The notes under the pieces: model-generated
Databases searched by the model: none
What the model saw: only the letters and a program-made list of their open reading frames with translations
Told to the model about the DNA's origin: nothing
DNA from: SFWF01 sp045636705
GTDB lineage: Bacteria; Bacillota; Clostridia; Oscillospirales; Acutalibacteraceae
Direction of reading: 5' to 3'
DNA: 17,545 nt
Assembly: GCA_045636705.1 (NCBI GenBank)
Contig: JAZTYA010000004.1
Coordinates: 1 to 17,545 of the forward strand
Position numbers and translations under genes: made by a program
Shown here: positions 13,174 to 17,545 of the stretch, piece by piece
Position numbering within the stretch: position 1 is the stretch's first letter
Layout of the letters: every line of letters begins with the position of its first letter

Positions 13174-13755
13174 TCAACAAGTTTTTTTAATTATATAAGG
13201 CAATATCAAATAGAGTATAAGGATTGGAATAGAATAGTTTGTTCTTCCCTTGATTAAAAGAAAAACAAAGGCAAAAACAAGCAAAAAGGAAAAGAAGAGT
13301 GTTATTATAAAAAGGAGCGTTTCGGCTTGTTTTTCGGTGAATTTTAATCTTAATGCAAGTTTTAGTATGCTTCCGCCGTCAAGCCCTTCTATTGGCAAAA
13401 GGTTGAAAAGAAAAAGGGCAAGATTTACTACGGCAAAAAGCTTGAAACTGTTGAAATTTATAAATATAAAGAAAAGCAACAGGTTTAAAACAGGGCCCGA
13501 CAACAGAATAAGCAAGGTTTCGTTGTTTGTCGTTATTGCGTTGTTTACTATTTGAATGGTTCCAAGTTTCAAGATTATCTCGCTAGGATAGGCTTTTAGC
13601 AGTTTCATGCACACAAGGTGCCCTAGTTCGTGAAAAAAGGCTCCTTGCAAAAAAGGTATTATGTTGCCTGTTTTATCGGTCGCAATAAAAATAACAAGAG
13701 CAAAGGAAAATATGTAGGAAATCTTAAAATTTATACCAAAGGCTTTAAAGGTCAT
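13174..13755 (-). CDS. spoIVFB: SpoIVFB-like site-2 intramembrane metalloprotease (M50)
   Basis: A 193-residue polytopic membrane protease. HELGH (about residues 42-46, in FFHELGHLVCMK) provides the zinc ligands and catalytic Glu. GPVLN near residue 87 is the second conserved motif, and LLPIEGLDGG near 120-128 supplies the third ligand Asp. Four to six hydrophobic segments fill most of the rest. In B. subtilis SpoIVFB cleaves pro-sigma-K in the mother-cell membrane. Position upstream of the TIGR03960/DUF2344 pair and downstream of a SpoIVFA-like stub matches the spoIVF neighbourhood of other Clostridia. The start ATG 13755 overlaps the upstream gene by 11 nt; TTG 13770 and GTG 13764 are alternatives, and the ribosome binding site is weak, suggesting coupling. 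It lacks the C-terminal CBS domain seen in the B. subtilis protein, so the exact substrate remains open. Confidence 0.85.
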   Translation of the reverse strand: MTFKAFGINFKISYIFSFALVIFIATDKTGNIIPFLQGAFFHELGHLVCMKLLKAYPSEIILKLGTIQIVNNAITTNNETLLILLSGPVLNLLLFFIFINFNSFKLFAVVNLALFLFNLLPIEGLDGGSILKLALRLKFTEKQAETLLFIITLFFSFLLVFAFVFLLIKGRTNYSIPILILYLILPYIIKKTC

Positions 13756-13954
13756 CTTCTTCACCGCCAAGCACTAAAGAAATATCGGTTTCTACGAGCA
13801 CGTATTTTTCATAAACCGCTTTTAGCTCGCTAAAAAGCGACGGCATAGCAAAGCGGATAACCGTCACGGCAATTATGAGCAGGACGAGTGTGGATGCTTC
13901 TAAAATGATTATATTTATAAGGCCTTTTAAAAGGTTGGGTTTTGTCTTTTCCAT
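13745..13954 (-). CDS. Small membrane protein, possible LytM-less SpoIVFA-like stub
   Basis: A 69-residue protein with a short basic cytoplasmic N-terminus (MEKTKPNLLKG), one transmembrane helix at about residues 12-35, and a short acidic outer segment ending EEDDL. ATG 13954 has GAGGAGATG eight nt upstream. It overlaps the SpoIVFB-like gene by 11 nt, so the two are coupled. In many Clostridia the gene in this position is SpoIVFA, which has a membrane anchor followed by a LytM/M23 domain and holds SpoIVFB. The anchor and the FAMPSLFSELKAVYEKY segment resemble the start of such proteins, but no LytM domain follows. The resemblance is from memory and weak; it could instead be an unrelated small partner protein. 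Confidence 0.7.
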   Translation of the reverse strand: MEKTKPNLLKGLINIIILEASTLVLLIIAVTVIRFAMPSLFSELKAVYEKYVLVETDISLVLGGEEDDL

Positions 13955-14036
13955 AACTTCATCTCCTCAATAATTTTTATTGTAAAACGCTTATATTTAT
14001 GTTACAGTATATATAGTATTTTTTATGGAGGAGACT

Positions 14037-15902
14037 ATGCCTTTCTTACCGATTACAAAACGTGAAATGCAAGAATATGGTTGGAGCGAGCCTGACGTTG
14101 TTATAGTGTCGGGCGATTCGTACGTTGACCACCCTTCTTTCGGCACGGCTATTATTTCGCGCGTACTTGTTGATAACGGCTTTTCAGTCTGCATCATTCC
14201 TCAACCACAGTCGGATGCCGACTACACCCGTTTTGGCAAGCCAAGACTTGCATTTTTTGTAAATGGCGGAAATATCGACTCTATGGTGGCTCATTATACT
14301 GCGGCTAAAAAAAGGCGTAGTGATGACGCTTATACGGCAGGCGGCAAGGCTGGTGCCAGACCCGACAGAGCTACCATTCATTACAGTAAAAAGCTTAAAA
14401 GTCTTTATCCCGATACTCCTATTGCGATAGGTGGTCTTGAGGCAAGTCTTAGAAGATTTGCTCATTACGACTATTGGGACGACAGGGTTCGAAAATCAAT
14501 TTTAATTGACAGCGATGCCGATATTTTGATGTATGGTATGGGTGAAAAACACGCCGTTGAAATTGCACAACGGCTAAAAAACGGCGAAGACGTATCAACT
14601 CTTACCGATATTTTAGGTACTTGTTATAAGGTTAAAACAAGCGAATATCAATGGGGCAACGCGGCTGAATGCCCGTCTTTTGAGGTTGTAAGCCAAAACA
14701 CCGATGCCGGCAGAAAACAGTATGCCGTGGCTACTAATATTCAACATCGAGAACAGGATGCCGTTGTAGGCAAACGTGTTATTCAAAAGCATGGAGAATA
14801 TATAGTAGTTCAAAATCCGCCTATGCCACCTTTAAGCACAGAGGAGCTGGATAAGGTTTATGCTCTTCCCTTTATGAGAGATTATCATCCCTCTTACGAA
14901 AAACTTGGCGGTGTGCCGGGAATTGAAGAGGTTAAGTTTTCAATAATTCACAACCGCGGTTGTTTCGGTGCCTGTAACTTTTGCTCTATTGCCTATCATC
15001 AAGGAAGACAGGTTGCAGTCAGAAGTCACAAGTCTGTTCTAAAAGAGGCAGAAAAAATTGCCGATATGCCCGACTTTAAGGGTTACATTCACGACGTTGG
15101 CGGACCTACTGCGAACTTTAGAGCACCCTCTTGCAAAAAGCAACTTAAAAGCGGAGTTTGCCAAAACAAAAAGTGTTTGGCACCAAATGTTTGTCCTAAC
15201 CTTGAGATTGACCACTCAGATTATTTAAGTCTTCTTAGAAAAATTCGCAAGATTAAAGGCATTAAAAAGGTGTTTATCCGTTCGGGCATTCGATTTGATT
15301 ATCTTGTTGCTGACCGTGATGAAGAGTTTTTTAAAGAGCTTGTGCGTCACCACGTAAGCGGACAATTAAAAGTAGCGCCCGAGCATTGTTCAAGCGACGT
15401 TTTATCTGCTATGGGCAAGCCTAATATTGCTACCTATATGCGATTTAAAAAGAGATTTTACGAGCTTACTAAGAGCGAAAACAAGGAACAGTTTTTGGTT
15501 CCATATCTTATGTCTTCGCATCCCGGTAGTACAATAAAGGATGCTATTGAGCTCTCGGTCTTTTTAAAAAAGGAAGGACTACATCCCGAACAGGTTCAGG
15601 ACTTTTACCCGACACCCGGCACCGTTTCGACCTGTATGTATTATAGTGGATACAATCCTTACACATTAGAAAAAATCTATGCCGCAAAAACACCTGAAGA
15701 AAAGGCAGAACAAAGAGCTTTGCTTCAATATTTCTTACCAAAAAATCAGAAGCTTGTTTTATCAGCACTTAAAAAATGTGGACGTCAAGATTTAATCGGT
15801 AGCGGTAAAAACTGTCTTGTTCAGGATATTAACCCTACAAATAAACAAACAACACAAAAGAAAAAATCCGTAATCAGAAACAAGCATAAGAAAAAGCACT
15901 AG
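14037..15902 (+). CDS. YgiQ family radical SAM protein
   Basis: A 621-residue YgiQ/UPF0313 protein. The N-terminal domain (MPFLPITKREMQEYGW..., about residues 1-290) includes the conserved VDHPSFGTAIISR and IAIGGLEASLRRFAHYDYWDD motifs. The radical SAM core has GCFGACNFCSIAYHQGR, with cluster ligands at Cys309, Cys313 and Cys316. The C-terminal part includes the DFYPTPGTVSTCMYYSG motif and a Lys-rich tail. The reaction is unknown. The start is ATG 14037: an earlier in-frame ATG at 14025 overlaps the GGAGGAG ribosome binding site at 14027-14033, and MPFLPIT is the family N-terminus. It is transcribed alone, divergently from the SpoIVFA-like stub across an 82-bp gap in which I see no confident promoter. 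Confidence 0.94.
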   Translation: MPFLPITKREMQEYGWSEPDVVIVSGDSYVDHPSFGTAIISRVLVDNGFSVCIIPQPQSDADYTRFGKPRLAFFVNGGNIDSMVAHYTAAKKRRSDDAYTAGGKAGARPDRATIHYSKKLKSLYPDTPIAIGGLEASLRRFAHYDYWDDRVRKSILIDSDADILMYGMGEKHAVEIAQRLKNGEDVSTLTDILGTCYKVKTSEYQWGNAAECPSFEVVSQNTDAGRKQYAVATNIQHREQDAVVGKRVIQKHGEYIVVQNPPMPPLSTEELDKVYALPFMRDYHPSYEKLGGVPGIEEVKFSIIHNRGCFGACNFCSIAYHQGRQVAVRSHKSVLKEAEKIADMPDFKGYIHDVGGPTANFRAPSCKKQLKSGVCQNKKCLAPNVCPNLEIDHSDYLSLLRKIRKIKGIKKVFIRSGIRFDYLVADRDEEFFKELVRHHVSGQLKVAPEHCSSDVLSAMGKPNIATYMRFKKRFYELTKSENKEQFLVPYLMSSHPGSTIKDAIELSVFLKKEGLHPEQVQDFYPTPGTVSTCMYYSGYNPYTLEKIYAAKTPEEKAEQRALLQYFLPKNQKLVLSALKKCGRQDLIGSGKNCLVQDINPTNKQTTQKKKSVIRNKHKKKH

Positions 15903-15920
15903 TAAAAACTAGTGCTTTTT
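15891..15920 (+). terminator. Intrinsic terminator of ygiQ
   Basis: A perfect 13-bp stem AAAAAGCACTAGT/ACTAGTGCTTTTT with an AAAA loop, running into further Ts. The stop codon (TAG, 15900-15902) lies inside the left arm. Confidence 0.9.
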
Positions 15921-15931
15921 TTAGTAACAAT

Positions 15932-15963
15932 AAAGGCGTAATGTCGTTTGACATTACGCCTTT
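15932..15963. terminator. Terminator hairpin 3' of the large secreted protein gene
   Basis: A perfect 14-bp stem AAAGGCGTAATGTC/GACATTACGCCTTT with a GTTT loop. In the minus direction it follows the stop at 15988 by about 25 nt and runs into TTTATTG; in the plus direction it runs into TTTTGTTTTA, so it can also back up the ygiQ terminator. Confidence 0.82.
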
Positions 15964-15987
15964 TGTTTTAGTTTAGGTTTTTATTTA

Positions 15988-17545
15988 TTAAAAACCAAGA
16001 GCTTCCCAAATCTTGCTTACAACATACTTGTAATCAGCAGTAGACTTGAATTCATCGGTGAGGTCCTTATCGAAAGAACGTACATCCTTGAATGTGCTGT
16101 CTGCATTGTTTAAGTAAACAAGGTCGCAGATATCAACAACTTCATCGATGTCGTTTACAGCACCATCTTTGAGGCCTGTAACGTCGCCAGCAACATATTC
16201 TAACTCTTTGCCTGTTTCTACTCCTTCGATAGAAACGGTGGGGTTAACACCCTCTAATGTTACAACATTTCTATTGGGATAATCAGAAGAATAGTCATTA
16301 TAAACAAGAGTCTCAAGCCTTGTGTTTTCAAGATAGGTAACTGTACCATGGTTAGGTGAACCAATCTTCATATTCCATACATAGAAATAATCAGGAAATA
16401 CATCTGAATTCTTTCTAATAGCGATAGAAGCAACGTTTCTTACGCTATCGCCCCATTGAGAATTAGAGGTTCTGTTTTCAGTTCCGGTCATGTGACCTGC
16501 TCCAATTACTGCGCCATTTGTTTTGTCGTACATGCCTATAGGGTTACCAACAGCAGTATCGCTAGCAGAGTTAGAAGCCTGAACAGTAACAACGTTACCT
16601 GTTAGATAGTAGTCATAAGAAACAGTAAGTTTATCGGTAGCGTATGCAGGGAAGTTTGTGTTTGCACCGAAGTTTACGCCAACCCAGATATTTCTATCGA
16701 TGTTCTCGTAGTTAATATCGGTGAGGTCAACCTTGGTTACAAAGTTGTCTTCACCAAGCTTGCAACCTGTTTCGGTTGCTGCGCTTGCAGCTTCCTTAGT
16801 AATGTAAGAAGTTGTGCCTGAAGAACCCTCTGCATAAGCAATTTCTGCATCAACATTGTCAACATAAATTGCTATATTCCAAATATAGAAGTTTGCGTTA
16901 GCTCCAGCAATAACAGGAGTGAGTAGGCCGTTTTCTGCAGTAACTGTAACTTCCTGGTCGAACTTGTTTCTTCCTGTAGGAAGACCTAAGCCGTTGAATA
17001 CTACAGCTCCGTCAGCATCCTTGAACTGGAGTCTGAAGGCCATAGAGCTTGATGTATAATACTCGAAAGATACCTTAACAGTAACAGGTTTTTCGCCGTT
17101 TGCACTAACGTTTAACTGAGTACCGTCAGCCTTGTGGAAGGTAAAGTCGCCCTTACCCTTATTAACGTGTGTGCCGTCAGCAGAATCTTTAACTGCAGTA
17201 AACGTTACTGTCTCGCCTGCCATTGTTTTAACAACAACATACTTGTTATCCTTAACTTCGAAGGTTGCATTACCTGCGAATGAAAGAGCACCAGCAATGT
17301 TAGCATTGGTTAAGTCTTTGCCCCATGTGAAAGGCATTGTTACGGTCTTGTTAGCATAGTCAACCTTAACGCCAGCTTCCTTACCTTCTACTGAATAACC
17401 AAATACTTCTAACTCGTACATAGACAAGGTTGAGTTACCACCCTTACGAGCGCCAACCTTGATAACTAAGTATCTACCAGTAGCATTAACATTAACAGTA
17501 GGTCCACCTAAGGTCTGTGATTTATCAGTAACAACAGGAGCTGTT
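15988..17545 (-). CDS. Large secreted/surface protein with dockerin-like C-terminus (partial, 5' end outside window)
   Basis: The last 518 codons of a larger gene: the frame is open to the right edge, and the first in-window ATG (17421) lacks a ribosome binding site. The visible start (ATGRYLVIKVGARKGGNSTL then SMYELEVFG) looks like the end of an F5/8 type C (discoidin-like) domain. Two beta-rich repeats follow at about residues 158-223 (KVSFEYY ... FYIWNIAIYVD) and 308-395 (TVSYDYY ... FYVWNMKIG), which resemble carbohydrate-binding sandwich modules. The tail has a dockerin-like half, GDVTGLKDGAVNDIDEVVDICDLVYLNN (shown here as GDVTGLKDGAV and VDICDLVYLNN), at about 452-480. Asn/Thr/Val-rich composition fits an extracellular protein. 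Sugar binding is inferred; no catalytic domain is visible, and the N-terminal half may hold one. Confidence 0.75.
   Translation of the reverse strand, partial: TAPVVTDKSQTLGGPTVNVNATGRYLVIKVGARKGGNSTLSMYELEVFGYSVEGKEAGVKVDYANKTVTMPFTWGKDLTNANIAGALSFAGNATFEVKDNKYVVVKTMAGETVTFTAVKDSADGTHVNKGKGDFTFHKADGTQLNVSANGEKPVTVKVSFEYYTSSSMAFRLQFKDADGAVVFNGLGLPTGRNKFDQEVTVTAENGLLTPVIAGANANFYIWNIAIYVDNVDAEIAYAEGSSGTTSYITKEAASAATETGCKLGEDNFVTKVDLTDINYENIDRNIWVGVNFGANTNFPAYATDKLTVSYDYYLTGNVVTVQASNSASDTAVGNPIGMYDKTNGAVIGAGHMTGTENRTSNSQWGDSVRNVASIAIRKNSDVFPDYFYVWNMKIGSPNHGTVTYLENTRLETLVYNDYSSDYPNRNVVTLEGVNPTVSIEGVETGKELEYVAGDVTGLKDGAVNDIDEVVDICDLVYLNNADSTFKDVRSFDKDLTDEFKSTADYKYVVSKIWEALGF

Noticed and set aside
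13150..13190. Short inverted repeat AAACTT/AAGTTT with a T-run after the SpoIVFB-like gene
   Set aside because: The stem is six AT-rich pairs and the T-run faces the plus strand, against the direction of the operon.
14025..14036. Upstream ATG (14025) as the ygiQ start
   Set aside because: This ATG overlaps the GGAGGAG ribosome binding site that serves ATG 14037, and the family N-terminus is MPFLPIT.

Overview
This window reads as the chromosome of a low-GC, endospore-forming anaerobe of the Clostridia, most like the uncultured gut Oscillospirales/Ruminococcaceae. The basis is SpoIVA and a SpoIVFB-type protease, an HPr with both His15 and the Ser46 regulatory site, the Firmicutes ylxM-ffh-rpsP-khpA-rimM-trmD order, strong AGGAGG ribosome binding sites, TTG/GTG starts, and a surface protein with a degenerate dockerin-like tail. 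This placement is an inference from gene content; no rRNA is present to confirm it.

Layout. 1-1231 (+): C-terminal part of a type IIA topoisomerase A subunit (ParC/GyrA). 1263-1898 (+): S51-like serine peptidase. 1961-3008 (-): small mobile-element cassette (DUF6809-like protein, a 61-aa protein, TnpV) bracketed by two strong hairpins, with no recombinase, lying 3' of tRNA-Pro(GGG) at 3077-3153. 3174-3392: dense palindromic element that can fold as two successive three-armed, cloverleaf-like structures. 3469-3732 (-): HPr with its own promoter. 3917-7430 (-): ylxM-ffh-rpsP-khpA-rimM-trmD, covering SRP targeting, ribosomal protein bS16, RNA binding, 30S maturation and tRNA m1G37 methylation. 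It starts from a perfect consensus promoter and carries a strong terminator-like hairpin between khpA and rimM. 7589-9052 (+): orphan oligopeptide-binding lipoprotein, transcribed divergently from ylxM. 9086-10561 (-): spoIVA behind a candidate sigma-E promoter. 10644-13954 (-): apparent operon of a stub SpoIVFA-like membrane protein, SpoIVFB-type M50 protease, TIGR03960-type radical SAM protein and DUF2344 partner. 14037-15902 (+): YgiQ-family radical SAM protein. 15988-17545 (-): 3' part of a large secreted protein.

Most genes are conserved housekeeping or sporulation genes. The accessory material is concentrated at about 1.26-3.4 kb. The item I find least explained is the nested hairpin element at 3174-3392. 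Secondary points are the hairpin-terminated leader ahead of the TnpV cassette, the internal terminator in the ribosome-maturation operon, the SpoIVFA stub lacking a LytM domain, and a Glu at the catalytic Asp169 position of TrmD. I did not find a convincing new defence or biosynthetic system.
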